Of a DNA stretch of 7,594 bases, positions 7,438-7,594 are shown piece by piece. A program made the translations under genes and the position numbers. Each line of letters begins with the position of its first letter. The first letter of the stretch is position 1. Below the pieces are notes generated by a model that was not told where the DNA came from, did no database searches, and worked only from the letters and a program-made list of their open reading frames with translations. This DNA is from Draconibacterium orientale (GTDB lineage: Bacteria > Bacteroidota > Bacteroidia > Bacteroidales > JAADGE01), in contig DYSM01000141.1 of the NCBI GenBank assembly GCA_020718265.1, forward strand, positions 1 through 7,594. The letters are read 5' to 3'.

Positions 7438-7594
7438 GAAAGAAACTCAAAATTACTAAGTGCTTGTAAGAAGACTCATAACACATTGAAATTCTTTACG
7501 GTATAGCGAAATATCGTTCCGAATGTTTTTAGAAATTCAGTTGAAACTATTAAAAAACAAAGAATGACTACTTTTTGACCATTGAATGACTACT
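7438..7594. other. AT-rich intergenic tail, no gene seen
   Basis: These 157 bases have no convincing start, ribosome-binding context or open frame on either strand. A weak 7-bp hairpin (7498-7504 with 7511-7517, loop AGCGAA, one wobble pair) is probably chance. No match to the Bacteroidota promoter pattern (TTG at about -33 with TAnnTTTG at -7) was found at proper spacing. The last 33 bases hold a short direct repeat, listed separately. Confidence 0.6.
7562..7594. repeat. Direct repeat of 11 bases at period 22, cut by the window edge
   Basis: GAATGACTACT occurs at 7562-7572 and again at 7584-7594, separated by 11 bases (TTTTGACCATT). The second copy ends exactly at the window edge. If the sequence continues with the same 11-base spacer it is a 22-bp tandem repeat; no earlier copy is seen to the left. 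The 22-bp period is too short for a CRISPR repeat-plus-spacer. Nature and function unknown. Confidence 0.5.

Noticed and set aside
7541..7577. Possible Bacteroidota promoter (TTG at 7541 and TACTTTTTG at 7569)
   Set aside because: The -7-like element has the wrong number of T for TAnnTTTG and the gap of 25 bases between elements is too long.
7538..7594. Short open stretch on the minus strand entering from the right edge and ending at a TGA (7538-7540)
   Set aside because: Only 18 codons with no recognisable content. It could be the tail of a convergent gene, but an open stretch that short is expected by chance and it overlaps the direct repeat.
7562..7594. CRISPR array reading of the edge repeat
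   Set aside because: The repeated word is 11 bases with an 11-base gap, far shorter than CRISPR repeats and spacers, and only two copies are visible.

Overview
The window is almost entirely one protein-coding gene on the + strand. It has no visible start, because the reading frame is open to the left edge, and it ends at a TAA at 7364-7366. At least 2454 residues are visible. The C-terminus has the features of a type A type IX secretion system (T9SS) sorting domain. T9SS is confined to the Bacteroidota (and close FCB relatives), so the DNA most likely comes from a Bacteroidota genome. G+C in the low to mid 40s % by spot counts, an Asn/Gly/Thr-rich secreted protein and an AT-rich 3' flank fit that, but I cannot name a genus.

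Layout of the protein, left to right: composite module A (to 682, clipped at the window edge); a long array of beta-strand-rich repeats (683-2341); composite module B (2342-3007); a short array (3008-3634); composite module C (3635-4315); a third array (4316-5221); a 'FPTGDG' module common in this kind of protein (5222-5689); a fourth copy of the W-T-G...NW motif with its follow-on strands (5720-6046); a two-part pre-C-terminal region (6047-7096); and the sorting domain (7136-7363). The three composite modules are nearly the same length (about 222-227 residues). They share an ordered set of motifs and are diverged at the DNA level, so they look like old internal duplications.

Downstream of the stop are a strong rho-independent terminator (7396-7437) and about 157 bases with no gene. 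At the right edge an 11-base word recurs at a period of 22, which may be the start of a tandem repeat that continues outside the window.

The protein is best read as a very large secreted, probably surface-attached, beta-helical or beta-solenoid protein exported by T9SS. I see no catalytic motif, and no second gene to build a pathway from. I do not find a convincing new system here. The items worth checking are the modular architecture and the edge repeat.
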